A stretch of 64,000 bases of DNA from Methanoculleus marisnigri JR1 (GTDB lineage Archaea > Halobacteriota > Methanomicrobia > Methanomicrobiales > Methanoculleaceae). Position 1 is the stretch's first letter; every line of letters starts with the position of its first letter. The position numbers and the translations under genes are program-made. Of this stretch, positions 34,616-43,751 are shown in pieces. Below the pieces are notes generated by a model. That model searched no databases. It was not told the origin of the DNA and saw nothing but the letters and a program-made list of their open reading frames with translations. The DNA is taken from positions 738,695 through 802,694 of the forward strand of contig NC_009051.1 in the NCBI RefSeq assembly GCF_000015825.1. Reading direction: 5' to 3'.

Positions 34616-35527
34616 ATGAAGATCGTGGTCCTGGGTGCCGGGGCGGTCGGGCTGACCGTTGCTGCAAAGTTGTCCCGCGTTGCGGACGTTCACGCCGTAG
34701 CGAGGACGCGGCACGCGGATGCGGTACGGAAACGGGGTTTTCTAATGACTGGTATATGGGGAGAGGGCGCATACCGGTTCAGCTGCTCCGAGGATCTCCC
34801 CGACGCGTGGCGGGACGCCGACTACTACATCGTCGCCGCAAAGTCCACCGGCACGGAGGCGATCTGCCGCCAGTTCGCCGACGCCGTCGGGGGGCGCGAG
34901 GTGGTGAGTCTCCAGAACGGTATCGGAAACGAGGAGATCATCACGCGGTTCACCGACCGGGTCATCGGCGCCATGATCATCACCGGGTTCGAGTGGCGGA
35001 GCGACGCGTCGGTCCACGTCTCCGTGGAGGCGGCGCCCATGAAACTCGGGCGGTTCCCGTCCGGTACGGATGACGCGGTCGAGCGTCTCGCCGCCCTCAT
35101 CCGGGAGGCCGGTATCCGGGCGGAGGCGACCGCCGGCATCAGGACGGACATCTGGGGCAAGACCCTCTACAACTGCGCGTTAAACCCGCTCGGTGCCCTC
35201 ATGAACGTCCCTTACGGCGCGCTCGTCGATCCGCACGCATGGGCGGTCGTCGCCGCGATTGTGGAGGAGGCTTACCGGGTGGCGGAGGCCGAGGGCGTCC
35301 CCCTCCCCTGGGAGACCGCGGAGGCGTACCTGGAGTATCTCCGGACGACCCAGCTCCCCGCGACGGCCGCCCACCACTCGTCGATGCTCCAGGATATCGC
35401 CGGCGGGAGGAAGACCGAGATCGACTTCATGAACGGTGCGGTGGCGGCGCTCGCCGAGAAGCACGGCATCGATGCGGCTTACAACACCTGTATCGCCGAA
35501 CTGATCCGCTTCCGGGAGCAGATCTGA
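34616..35527 (+). CDS. panE: 2-Dehydropantoate 2-reductase (ketopantoate reductase)
   Basis: Reduces ketopantoate to pantoate with NAD(P)H in coenzyme A synthesis. The 303-residue protein starts with a Rossmann dinucleotide loop VLGAGAVGLTVAAKL, continues with VVSLQNGIGNEEII and GKTLYNCALNPLGALMNVPYG, which hold the catalytic lysine and conserved Asn residues, and ends with SSMLQDIAGGRKTEIDFMNGAV, the family C-terminal motif. Start ATG at 34616, 21 bp after ogt. It is probably in the same transcript as ogt and the MobA-like gene that follows 18 bp later. Confidence 0.93.
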   Translation: MKIVVLGAGAVGLTVAAKLSRVADVHAVARTRHADAVRKRGFLMTGIWGEGAYRFSCSEDLPDAWRDADYYIVAAKSTGTEAICRQFADAVGGREVVSLQNGIGNEEIITRFTDRVIGAMIITGFEWRSDASVHVSVEAAPMKLGRFPSGTDDAVERLAALIREAGIRAEATAGIRTDIWGKTLYNCALNPLGALMNVPYGALVDPHAWAVVAAIVEEAYRVAEAEGVPLPWETAEAYLEYLRTTQLPATAAHHSSMLQDIAGGRKTEIDFMNGAVAALAEKHGIDAAYNTCIAELIRFREQI

Positions 35528-35545
35528 CGGCCGGGAGAGAAGAGC

Positions 35546-36169
35546 ATGCGATCTGCGATAGTCCTTGTCGGCGGAGCGGCACGGCGTGCCGGTGGGCGGG
35601 AGAAGTACTTCTTTACGTTCCGGGGCAAGACCTTCATCGACCGCCTCATCGACACCCTGAAGGAAGTGGCGGACGAGATCGTGGTCGTCGCGCGGGATCC
35701 CGGGCAGTGCGAGCGGTTCGGCCATATCGGGGATATCAGGTGCATATCGGACGTCCGGCAGGGTCTCGGCCCCATCGGCGGCCTGCACGCGGGGGCGCTC
35801 GCGGTGCACGGCGAATACGTCTTCGTTGCCGCCTGCGACATGCCCTGCATCCACCCGGGGGTGGTCCGGCTGCTCTTCGATGCCGCCGTCGGCTACGATG
35901 CCGCCATTCCCTGCTGGAACGCCGATATGCTCGAGCCGCTCCACGCGGTCTACCGGAGGAGCGCACTGCTCGGCTACCTGGAGGAGCACGAGTCGCTCTC
36001 GCTCCGGGCGATGATCTGGAGCCTCGATACCCGGTACGTTGGCGTGGAGAAGATTCGCGAGATCGATCCGGGTCTCCTGACGTTTACGAATATCAACAAT
36101 CTCGAAGACCTGGAGTCGATCGATCCTGCGGCAGGGCACGATACCGACGACCCGCGTGACCCTTGCTGA
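35546..36169 (+). CDS. mobA: MobA-like molybdenum cofactor guanylyltransferase
   Basis: Transfers GMP to molybdopterin, making the guanine dinucleotide form of Mo/W cofactor used by formylmethanofuran dehydrogenase and formate dehydrogenase. The 207-residue protein has the nucleotide-binding start AIVLVGGAARRAGGREKYF (the usual GGxSxRxGxxK with small changes), DVRQGLGPIGGLHAGA, and the metal-binding VAACDMPCIHP. The altered loop means another NTP-transferase substrate is possible. GGGAGAGAAGAG precedes the ATG. Last gene of the ogt-panE-mobA run. Confidence 0.87.
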   Translation: MRSAIVLVGGAARRAGGREKYFFTFRGKTFIDRLIDTLKEVADEIVVVARDPGQCERFGHIGDIRCISDVRQGLGPIGGLHAGALAVHGEYVFVAACDMPCIHPGVVRLLFDAAVGYDAAIPCWNADMLEPLHAVYRRSALLGYLEEHESLSLRAMIWSLDTRYVGVEKIREIDPGLLTFTNINNLEDLESIDPAAGHDTDDPRDPC

Positions 36170-36402
36170 ACGTTTGGAGCCCCGACCCGTAAGCGGGTGG
36201 GGGGCCGCCCTCCGTACCGTCCTTGCGGGCATTCCGGTCGTGAACCGTCCTTTTCTCGTGACCCGGCTCAGGGTTCCCCGGGCCCTTAAAATGTTCTACC
36301 GGTATTCCCGAAACCGCGGCGGCCTCCGGCCGTCCCTGATTGAGGCCGGGCAGGAGCCGGAGAACCGTCCCGGAACCCTGATGCGGAACGTTGCCCGAAA
36401 GA

Positions 36403-36413
36403 CATATATATTA
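36403..36413 (+). promoter_or_regulatory. TATA box, probable leaderless start
   Basis: CATATATATTA is centred about 26 bp before the ATG at 36434, so the transcript should begin at or next to the start codon. The GTG at 36419 in the same frame would lie upstream of the expected transcription start. Confidence 0.6.
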
Positions 36414-36433
36414 TCTCCGTGGATCAGGGCCTG

Positions 36434-37660
36434 ATGTCATCGGGGGAAGTGACTTCATCCAGTTCTACCGTTAGGGTCCGGGCTTGTTCCGGGCTTGTGG
36501 ATTCCGGGCGTATCAAGAGGGTGCTCCTTCTGTTATGCTGCCTTACCGCTGCCCTGTGTGGGGTTGCCTCCGCGGACGAGGGGGGGGAGTATGTTCCGGT
36601 CTGGGGGCAGGGGGCCAACGGCCCCGTCAGTTCCGTGGCGGTCACGCACGACGGTTCCATGATCGTCGCCTCTGCAGGTTCGGTGGTCTACGTTCTTGAC
36701 CAGCAGGGAAATGTTCTCTGGGAGAGCCCCGCCGGTTCGCGGGTGAACAGTGTCGGGATATCGCCCGAAGGGTCGCGGATAGGCGTTGCTGCAGACAAGC
36801 TCTATCTCTACGACGGGGACGGAGACCTGCTCTGGACCGAGAAGACGGGTTTTGTCTACCGGAGCGTGGATCTCTCATCGAACGGCACGTATGTCGCCGC
36901 CGGCTGCGACAACGGCGCGGTCTACATCTTTGATCGGAACAAGAAGCAACTCTGGGATTACGATATGGGGACCGACAGCTACGATCTCGCGATATCGAAG
37001 AACGGCCGCAGGATCGCGATCGGCTGCGATAACCAGGGGGTCTATCTCCTCAACAGCAGGGAGGGAGAGTCCTGGAGTTACGGAACCGGCAAACTGGTGA
37101 GGGGGATTGACCTCACCCCCGACGGGCGGTTCGTGGCGGCCGGATCGGTCGACCGGTGCCTCTATCTCTCCACGGGGGAGGGGGAGCACCTCTGGAAATA
37201 TCCCGTGGGGGATGCCGTCATCTCAACGGCCCTGACGAACGAGGCTAAGAGGATCTTCGCTGCATCCGGCAGGACAATCTACGTCTTCGACCGCACGGGA
37301 ACCGAGGTCCAGAAGATCGCCCTCAAGGGCCGTGCGGAGTCCGTCGCCGTGACCCCCGACGGTTCGTTCCTCGTCGTCGGGGGCGGCGAGGGCGATCGGT
37401 CGATCCGTCTCTTCACAAACGATCCGGACCTGGTCGAGACCTGGAATCCGCCGGAGGCTGTGATCAACGAGACCGAACCGTCGGAAAACACGACGACCGG
37501 CGTGACGGTCCCCCCGACCCCCGAGGACACTGGCACGGATACAGCGGCGGGAGTGAGCGCCGATGCCCGAGAGGAGGTCCCGATAACCTCAAGGGTGGTT
37601 GGGTGGGTGGAGAACATCCTCTCCCTTCTCTTTGAACCCCGGGATGATTTCCTGGCCTGA
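36434..37660 (+). CDS. Secreted PQQ/WD40-like beta-propeller protein
   Basis: A 408-residue exported protein: an N-terminal 25-residue polar stretch leads into a signal segment (RVLLLLCCLTAALCGVASA) and about eight blade repeats with Y-V/L-x-D-x-x-G-N/E-x-L-W cores (YVLDQQGNVLWESPAGS, YLYDGDGDLLWTEKTG, YIFDRNKKQLWDYDMG, YLLNSREGESWSYGTG and others). A Thr/Pro-rich linker (TTTGVTVPPTPEDTGTDTAAG) follows and a short C-terminal helix ends the protein. Propellers of this type serve as binding scaffolds outside the membrane. The long N-region before the hydrophobic core is odd, so the true start could be the GTG at the Leu-Val-Asp stretch. Confidence 0.82.
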   Translation: MSSGEVTSSSSTVRVRACSGLVDSGRIKRVLLLLCCLTAALCGVASADEGGEYVPVWGQGANGPVSSVAVTHDGSMIVASAGSVVYVLDQQGNVLWESPAGSRVNSVGISPEGSRIGVAADKLYLYDGDGDLLWTEKTGFVYRSVDLSSNGTYVAAGCDNGAVYIFDRNKKQLWDYDMGTDSYDLAISKNGRRIAIGCDNQGVYLLNSREGESWSYGTGKLVRGIDLTPDGRFVAAGSVDRCLYLSTGEGEHLWKYPVGDAVISTALTNEAKRIFAASGRTIYVFDRTGTEVQKIALKGRAESVAVTPDGSFLVVGGGEGDRSIRLFTNDPDLVETWNPPEAVINETEPSENTTTGVTVPPTPEDTGTDTAAGVSADAREEVPITSRVVGWVENILSLLFEPRDDFLA

Positions 37661-37686
37661 TCCCTTTATTTTAGCCCGATAGGGCG

Positions 37687-38451
37687 CTAAATCCGGTGCC
37701 TGCTCCCGCTTGCGTCGCGCGCGTAGCGCCCGAACTCGCTGTCGATCAGGACGTCGCCGGAGAAGACGGGGCCGTCCCTGCAGACCCGCAGGCCGTGCGG
37801 GTCGGTGCAGCACGATCCGCAGAGGCCGACCCCGCACTTCATGTAGCGATGGAGGGAGAAGAGTCCCCGTCCGGCACATCCTTCCCGGTCGAGGACGGCG
37901 AGCACCGCCGCCATCATGATCTCGGGCCCGCAGACGCAGATGTGGTCGAAGTCGGCGAGATCCACCCTCGACATGAGTTCCGTCACGAACCCGTGGTGCC
38001 CGGCGGTGCCGTCGTCGGTCGCGACCATCAGCGTCGCCGCATCGCGTATCCTCTCCGCGAAGAGGAGTTCGGAGGCCGTTCTGGCGCCGAGGAGGAAGGT
38101 GTCCACCTGCCCGGTCGTGACAAGCGGCAGCAGCGGGGAGGCCCCAACGCCGCCGCCGACGACAAGTGTTCTGCCGGAGACGGCAAACCCGTTCCCGTAC
38201 GGACCCCGTATCCCGATCCGGTCGCCCTCGTGCATCGCAAAGAGAGCGGCGGTCGCGTCGCCGACCTTCTGGACGGTGATCGAGGACGGGGAGGAGAGGG
38301 CCATCGGGACCTCGTCCACGCCCGGCACCCAGACCATCACGAACTGGCCCGGCCGGGCGGCGATCTCGCGGTCGAAGACGAACGTCCTGATCGACGGTGT
38401 TTCCTCCACGATCTTTGTTATCGTAACCGCTGCGGGCATCTGCTCATGCAT
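37687..38451 (-). CDS. pyrK: Dihydroorotate dehydrogenase electron transfer subunit
   Basis: Passes electrons from dihydroorotate oxidation in PyrD to NAD via FAD and a [2Fe-2S] cluster. The 254-residue protein has the ferredoxin-reductase FAD fold (ARPGQFVMVWVPGVDEVPMAL, GPYGNGFAV, VVGGGVGASPLLPL), the nucleotide site (VCGPEIMMAAVL) and the C-terminal cluster motif with Cys residues in KCGVGLCGSCC and VCRDGPVF. ATG 38451 overlaps the pyrD stop; ATG 38439 is an alternative. Forms an operon with pyrD. Confidence 0.93.
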   Translation of the reverse strand: MHEQMPAAVTITKIVEETPSIRTFVFDREIAARPGQFVMVWVPGVDEVPMALSSPSSITVQKVGDATAALFAMHEGDRIGIRGPYGNGFAVSGRTLVVGGGVGASPLLPLVTTGQVDTFLLGARTASELLFAERIRDAATLMVATDDGTAGHHGFVTELMSRVDLADFDHICVCGPEIMMAAVLAVLDREGCAGRGLFSLHRYMKCGVGLCGSCCTDPHGLRVCRDGPVFSGDVLIDSEFGRYARDASGSRHRI

Positions 38452-39331
38452 GGGCGCACCCCACGATCTCGCCCGCGTCGACGCCGTCGCTGCTGTAGAG
38501 GTCGTCTGCAATCGCAGCAAAGATCCCGATCTCGTCGATGACGGCGCTCCCGATCTCGACGGCGCTTGCTCCCGCCATCATCATCTCGACGACGTTGTCG
38601 GCGGTGGAGACTCCGCCGCACCCGACGATCGGGATGGAGCAGGCCTCGTAGAGGTCGTAGACGCACCGGACGGCGACGGGGAAGATGGCCTTCCCCGAGA
38701 GTCCGCCGAACCGGTTCCCGAGCACCGGCCGCCGGAGCGCCGTCGATATCCGCATCGCTTTCACGGTGTTGACCGCGACGATCGCGTCCGCCCCTCCGCG
38801 CTCCGCGGCCGCCCCGATCTCGGCGATATCGGCGACGTTCGGGGTGAGTTTCACCCAGGTCGGAACCCCGAGGGAGGCTACGGCCCGGGTGCACTCCTCG
38901 ACGAGAGCCGGGTCGCTCCCGATCGCCGCCCCGTAGCCCTCCGCGTGGGGGCAGGAGAGGTTCAGTTCGAGCCCGGATGCCGTGCCGGCGAACCACCCGG
39001 CGACCGTCCGGAACTCCTCCGGTGTCCCCCCGAAGATGCTCACGATCACCGGCTCGCCCGCGAGAGAAGCCAGTTCGCCCTTGAACGCGGCCGAGGGGTT
39101 CGGCAGGCCCATGGCGTTGATGATGCCGCCGTCGACCACGACGAGGCAGGGGCCGGGGTGCCCCTCTTTCGGGCTCGGGCCGATGGATTTCGTGACCACA
39201 CCGCCCGCGCCGTTCGCGAGAATACGGGCGAGCGACGCCCCGGTGGTACCGAGGACGCCGGCCGCGAGCAGCAGGTGGTTCCTCAGTCGGACGCCGCCGA
39301 CCTCGATGGGGCCTGGATAAAGCGTAACCAT
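38444..39331 (-). CDS. pyrD: Dihydroorotate dehydrogenase, catalytic subunit (class 1B)
   Basis: Oxidises dihydroorotate to orotate in pyrimidine synthesis; FMN-bound TIM barrel. The 295-residue protein shows the class 1 motifs NAMGLPNPS, NLSCPHAEGYG with the conserved Cys as catalytic base region, VKLTPNVADI, NTVKAMRI, FGGLSGKAIFP and GCGGVSTADNVVEMMMAGASAVEIGSA for FMN phosphate. Start ATG at 39331. A TATA element centred near 39357 implies a leader of about zero bases, so the transcript is probably leaderless. pyrK follows with an 8-bp overlap. Confidence 0.95.
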   Translation of the reverse strand: MVTLYPGPIEVGGVRLRNHLLLAAGVLGTTGASLARILANGAGGVVTKSIGPSPKEGHPGPCLVVVDGGIINAMGLPNPSAAFKGELASLAGEPVIVSIFGGTPEEFRTVAGWFAGTASGLELNLSCPHAEGYGAAIGSDPALVEECTRAVASLGVPTWVKLTPNVADIAEIGAAAERGGADAIVAVNTVKAMRISTALRRPVLGNRFGGLSGKAIFPVAVRCVYDLYEACSIPIVGCGGVSTADNVVEMMMAGASAVEIGSAVIDEIGIFAAIADDLYSSDGVDAGEIVGCAHA

Positions 39332-39349
39332 TGAAAAAAGGTAGGAGTA

Positions 39350-39365
39350 GAGTATTATTATACTC
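39350..39365 (-). promoter_or_regulatory. pyrDK promoter, palindromic TATA element
   Basis: GAGTATTATTATACTC has perfect 6-bp inverted arms (GAGTAT/ATACTC) around the TATA region. It is centred about 26 bp before the pyrD ATG. The arms could also bind a regulator; nothing in the window suggests which. Confidence 0.55.
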
Positions 39366-39536
39366 TCGCGCCAAGTGTACTAACAGGAAAGTATGTGCTC
39401 CGCTCTCCGGAGCCCGGGTACCGGCACGGGAAGCGGTAAAGAGGCTCTTTTCCCCGCCGGATCGTTATTCTCCGTGCAGTCGGGAGCCTCTTTGCGCGCA
39501 TAACATATACCACTACTTAGAATCAGGACCGATACT

Positions 39537-40403
39537 ATGACCTCGCTTGCAATCTTGGGCGTCGGAAAGGTGGGGGGCGAGACGGCGTTCCTCTCCGCCG
39601 CGCTCGGTCTCGTAGACGAGATCGTCGTCTACGACGTATACGAGCCCCTCCTCCGGGCACAGGTGCTCGACCTGCAACACACGGGTATCGACGTTGCGAT
39701 CTCCACCGAAACGGCGGCGATGCGGGATGCGGATATCTTCGTCTTTGCGGCGGGCACCCCGAGGACACCGGATATCAAGACCCGGGCCGACCTCCTCGAG
39801 GCCAATATCCCGGTGGCGAAGCGGTGCAGCGAGCTCCTGGAGGGGTTCCCCGGTGTCGTCATCTCCGTCACGAACCCGATGGACGCGAACAACTACGGCC
39901 TCTGGAAGATGATGGGCATCGACCGGCGGCGGTGTATCGGTTTCGGCAGCCAGCTCGACAGCGCGCGGTTTGCCGGTTTCCTCCGCGAGGTTGGGATCCC
40001 CGGGCCGGCCTGGGTGCTCGGGGAGCACGGCGATCGCCAGGTGCCGGTCTTCTCGAAGACCGGCAGCGATCTTGATACCGGTGAGCGCGAAGCAATCCTC
40101 TCCCGGATGCGGGGGGCGAGCATGGAGGTGATCCGCGGCAAAGGGGGGACGGTCTTTGGGCCCGCGTATCACATCGCCATGCTGATCCGGGCGATCCTCC
40201 ACGACCGGCGCGAGGTGCTGCCCTGCTCGTGCGTGCTCGACGGTGAATTCGGTCTTTCCGGCTGTTCCCTCGGCGTCCCTGCCCGGATAGGCCGCGAGGG
40301 CATCCTCGGCATCGAGGAGTGGGAACTCGATACCTGGGAGTCCGCGAAGATGGCGGAGGCGGGAGCGTTCGTGCGGGAACTCTGCAGGAGATTCGATGGT
40401 TGA
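39537..40403 (+). CDS. mdh: Malate/lactate dehydrogenase family protein
   Basis: Interconverts malate and oxaloacetate with NAD(P)H, part of the incomplete TCA pathway of methanogens. The 288-residue protein has the Rossmann loop LAILGVGKVGGETA (G-x-G-x-x-G), the coenzyme acidic residue in IVVYDVYE, SVTNPMDANNYGLWKM, the substrate region with GSQLDSARFAGFL (LDSAR), and the catalytic His in VLGEHGDRQVP. Malate versus lactate choice is not fully certain. A TATA box lies near 39501-39511. Its stop overlaps the start of polB. Confidence 0.9.
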   Translation: MTSLAILGVGKVGGETAFLSAALGLVDEIVVYDVYEPLLRAQVLDLQHTGIDVAISTETAAMRDADIFVFAAGTPRTPDIKTRADLLEANIPVAKRCSELLEGFPGVVISVTNPMDANNYGLWKMMGIDRRRCIGFGSQLDSARFAGFLREVGIPGPAWVLGEHGDRQVPVFSKTGSDLDTGEREAILSRMRGASMEVIRGKGGTVFGPAYHIAMLIRAILHDRREVLPCSCVLDGEFGLSGCSLGVPARIGREGILGIEEWELDTWESAKMAEAGAFVRELCRRFDG

Positions 40404-42861
40404 CCGGGTGCTTGAGTCCGGCATGAGCGTTCCGGCAACGCTGGAGGACTTCGGGAAGATCCGTGTCGGTATTCATCAAGTGGAGTACGGTAACGTCGGT
40501 GCCGATACCCCGGTCGTTTATATCTTCGGTCGGGACGCATCCGGAAAGGCCATTCAAGTCAGGGTGAGCGGTTTTCGGCCCTACTTCTATGCGCCTGCCG
40601 ATCTGGTGGATGGCAGATCTCTCCCGCAGGAGATCGTCGGCGTTGAAGAGAATACGACCTACCGCTCTATCCAGGGCGTTCCCCTCCGGCGGCTCTACAC
40701 CCGGCGTCCCGGCGATGTCCGTGCCGTCCGCGATGTATTTTCGCACCACTATGAGGCTGATATCCCGTTTACCACCCGGTTCATGATAGACTGCGGTCTT
40801 ACCGCCGGTGTCGAATTACCTGCCGGTGCAGTTGAATCGTTCGATGGTGCCTTTGAGATCGAGTGTTGCGAACTCGCGCCGGCCGAGATCAAGGCTCCTG
40901 CACGCACCTGCATCATGGATATCGAGTGCGTGGACGAGCAGGGGTTCCCCGAGCCCGAGCGCGACCCGATCATCTGCGTCACCTGCTGGGACTCGTTCGA
41001 CGACGACTACACGACTCTCCTCTGGCAACCCGGCGAGGCGGCGGGCGATGCGCCCGATCTTTGCGTCCAAGAGCGGCACCGGGTCGTCCGGTACCCGGAC
41101 GAGATCGCGATGCTCAAGGGGCTCGTCGACTACGTCAAAAAACGCGACCCCGATATCCTCTCGGGCTGGAACTTCGTAGAGTTCGATATCCCCTACATCG
41201 TGAAACGGATGGGGGCGCTCGGCCTCAAGGCCGAGGATCTCGCTCGTATCCCGGGACAGACCGAGCGAAACGCCGTCCGGGGCCGCTCGATCTTCGATCT
41301 CCTCGGCGCTTACCGGAAGATGCACCAGGCCCAGAAGGAGTCGTACCGGCTCGATGCGATCGCCGGGGAGGAACTCGGGGTGACGAAGGTCCGCTACACC
41401 GGGACGATCACCGACCTCTGGCGTACCGACCCGAAGCGGCTCGTGGAGTACAACTACCGCGACGTCGAGCTCTGCGTCGGGATCGATCAAAAGAACAACA
41501 TCATCGAGTTCTACCGGGAGATCGCCCGGTACGTCGGGTGCCCGCTCGACCGGACGCTGAACTCGTCGAACGTCATCGACATCTTCGTTCTCCGGAAGGC
41601 GTCGGGCACGTTCGTTCTCCCCTCAAAAGGGCTCGCTGCAGGTGACGAGTTCGAGGGGGCGACCGTCTTTGAGCCCGCGACCGGTCTAAGGGAGAACGTG
41701 GTGGTTCTCGACCTGAAATCGCTCTACCCTATGGCGATGATGACGATCAACGCCTCGCCCGAGACGAAGAACCCGGACGGCGAACTGCGGGCCCCGAACG
41801 GCATCCGGTTCTCCCGGGAACCGGACGGGCTGACACGGAGCATCATCGCCGAGCTCCTGGAGGAGCGGGACGAGCGCAAGCGGCTCCGAAACCTTTACCC
41901 CTTCGGGTCGCCGGAGTACGTCCTTTACGACCTCCAGCAGAACGTCCTGAAGGTGATCATGAACTCCTACTATGGGGTCTCGGGCTACACCCGGTTCAGG
42001 CTCTACGACCGCGAGATCGGGTCGGCCGTCACTTCGGTCGGCCGGGCGATCATCAGGCACACCCGGGATATCATCACCAATCTCGGCTATACTGTGCTCT
42101 ACGGCGACACTGACTCCTGCATGATCGAGGTTCCGCCGGGCGATCTCGAGGCGACCATTGCGCGGGCGAGGGAGATCGAGGCGAAGCTGAACGCGAGCTA
42201 CGGCGACTTCGCGAAGACCGAGCTGAACGCCGATACGCATTACTTCTCCATCAAGTTCGAGAAGGTCTACCGCCGTTTCTTCCAGGCAGGCAAGAAGAAG
42301 CGCTACGCGGGGCACCTGGTCTGGAAGGAGGGCAAGGACGTCGACGAGGTGGACGTCGTCGGCTTCGAGATCCGGCGCAGCGACTCTCCGCAGATCACGC
42401 GGGAGGTGCAGCGTGCCGTCATCGAGATGATCCTTCGCGGGGACGCGTTCAGCGACGTGCAGGCGTATCTCCGCGACGTCATCCGAAAGTACCGCCGGGG
42501 GGAGTACTCCCTCGACGAGGCCGGCATTCCGGGCGGTATCGGGAAGAGCCTGGATAGTTACGAGAACGACGACGCCCACATCCGGGGCGCCAAGTACTCG
42601 AACATGCATCTCGGGACCGACTTCAAGCGGGGCAGCAAACCCAAACGCGTCTACATCAAGGCCGTCACGGCGAAGTACCCGCGAACGGACGTGGTCTGCT
42701 TCGAGTATGCCGACCAGGTGCCGCCGGAGTTCGTCGTCGACTGGGAGACGATGCTTGAAAAGACGCTCAAAGGCCCTCTCTCGCGGATCATCGAGCCGCT
42801 CGGGTGGGACTGGCACGACGTCGACCCCTCGCGGACGACGCTCTTTGATTTCGGGATGTGA
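40396..42861 (+). CDS. polB: DNA polymerase, family B
   Basis: Replicative or repair polymerase with proofreading, 821 residues. The exonuclease domain has ExoI DIEC at 175-178, ExoII NFVEFDIPY and ExoIII YNYRDVEL; the polymerase domain has motif A DLKSLYPMAM with Asp439, motif B KVIMNSYYGVSG and motif C YGDTDS at 569-574. The N-terminus (KIRVGIHQVEYGN) is the usual archaeal PolB NTD. All catalytic acids are present, so both activities should work. The start ATG at 40396 overlaps the mdh stop by 8 bp; co-transcription with mdh is likely. Confidence 0.96.
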   Translation: MVDRVLESGMSVPATLEDFGKIRVGIHQVEYGNVGADTPVVYIFGRDASGKAIQVRVSGFRPYFYAPADLVDGRSLPQEIVGVEENTTYRSIQGVPLRRLYTRRPGDVRAVRDVFSHHYEADIPFTTRFMIDCGLTAGVELPAGAVESFDGAFEIECCELAPAEIKAPARTCIMDIECVDEQGFPEPERDPIICVTCWDSFDDDYTTLLWQPGEAAGDAPDLCVQERHRVVRYPDEIAMLKGLVDYVKKRDPDILSGWNFVEFDIPYIVKRMGALGLKAEDLARIPGQTERNAVRGRSIFDLLGAYRKMHQAQKESYRLDAIAGEELGVTKVRYTGTITDLWRTDPKRLVEYNYRDVELCVGIDQKNNIIEFYREIARYVGCPLDRTLNSSNVIDIFVLRKASGTFVLPSKGLAAGDEFEGATVFEPATGLRENVVVLDLKSLYPMAMMTINASPETKNPDGELRAPNGIRFSREPDGLTRSIIAELLEERDERKRLRNLYPFGSPEYVLYDLQQNVLKVIMNSYYGVSGYTRFRLYDREIGSAVTSVGRAIIRHTRDIITNLGYTVLYGDTDSCMIEVPPGDLEATIARAREIEAKLNASYGDFAKTELNADTHYFSIKFEKVYRRFFQAGKKKRYAGHLVWKEGKDVDEVDVVGFEIRRSDSPQITREVQRAVIEMILRGDAFSDVQAYLRDVIRKYRRGEYSLDEAGIPGGIGKSLDSYENDDAHIRGAKYSNMHLGTDFKRGSKPKRVYIKAVTAKYPRTDVVCFEYADQVPPEFVVDWETMLEKTLKGPLSRIIEPLGWDWHDVDPSRTTLFDFGM

Positions 42862-42999
42862 CCTTCCCCGAACCGGCGATAGCACGGCCCGGTCGACCGG
42901 GGTTCTGCACCCCTGGTTCGTGCCGGCTCTCTCTACGCACGGAAAACGGCGTGAAAACCCTGGTCCCGTGGCCCGGAGTTACTCTGCTTCTTCCCCCCT

Positions 43000-43657
43000 T
43001 TATACAAGTTCGAACTCCTTGGTGAGGTTGCGCCCGTACCATATCCGGTACTTTCCGGGGGTAAGGGGGTCGTCGTGAATCCGAATCTCATATGGGTGTA
43101 CAGGACTTCCGCTCGCCTCCGCAGTATCCCACCAGTCTGTAGTGTTCCATCGCACCCGTTCCTCCGTCCAGCTGTATTTGAGATCTCCGGCTGCCCTTTC
43201 CTGAGCTGAGGTTCGATAGAGCGTCCAGTTTTGTCCCGGATTGAGGTAGCACCTTGCACATGGAGTACACCCGGCATCGCCGATGATCTCCCATGTGCCT
43301 ATATTGTTCCCCGGCGTGCCCCCGGATGCGTTCGTGACCCACTTATCGATCCGCCACGGGGACGGGTTGCTGAATTCCACCTGTTCATCGCCGCAGTTGA
43401 CGATGCCGAACTCCACCACATCCCCGATATGATAGACGTTCCTGTCCGTGAAGACGTAGACATCGTTCACCGGCTCCCCCGGGCAGACCCCGGACGGGCC
43501 GCAGAATCCCTCGGGTACGGTGCAGGTCTCGCAGGGTTCCGGTGTCGGTTCTGGCGTGATGTTTACGGCGGTATCGGCCAGTCCCAGGCACCCGGCCGGT
43601 TGCGAGGACGGCGATGAGGGCTATCGCCGCGATGCATGGGGGAATACGTGACTTCAT
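43000..43657 (-). pseudogene. Lipoprotein family copy 1, frameshifted at the lipobox
   Basis: The third gene of a tandem lipoprotein family. Start ATG at 43657 (MKSRIPPCIAAIALIAVLAT) matches copy 2, and from about 43590 down to 43000 the other frame matches the mature parts of copies 2 and 3 (VYVFTDRNVYHIGDVVEFGIVN, RWNTTDWWDTAE). The shift falls at 43593-43599, where CGGCCGG replaces the CGGCGG of copy 3: one extra C, inside the codons for the lipobox ATAGC. As read it gives an aborted peptide and an unexported remnant (43000-43470 from an internal ATG). It is a true decay event, a sequencing error, or a phase-variable site. Confidence 0.75.
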
Positions 43658-43751
43658 TGTGGTTTCTCCGGTTGCGTGCACATCCTTACCCCTCCTGGTG
43701 AACGGGACCCACCGGGCTGCGCGCTGGCACGGGGCCGCCTGCTCAACGCCA

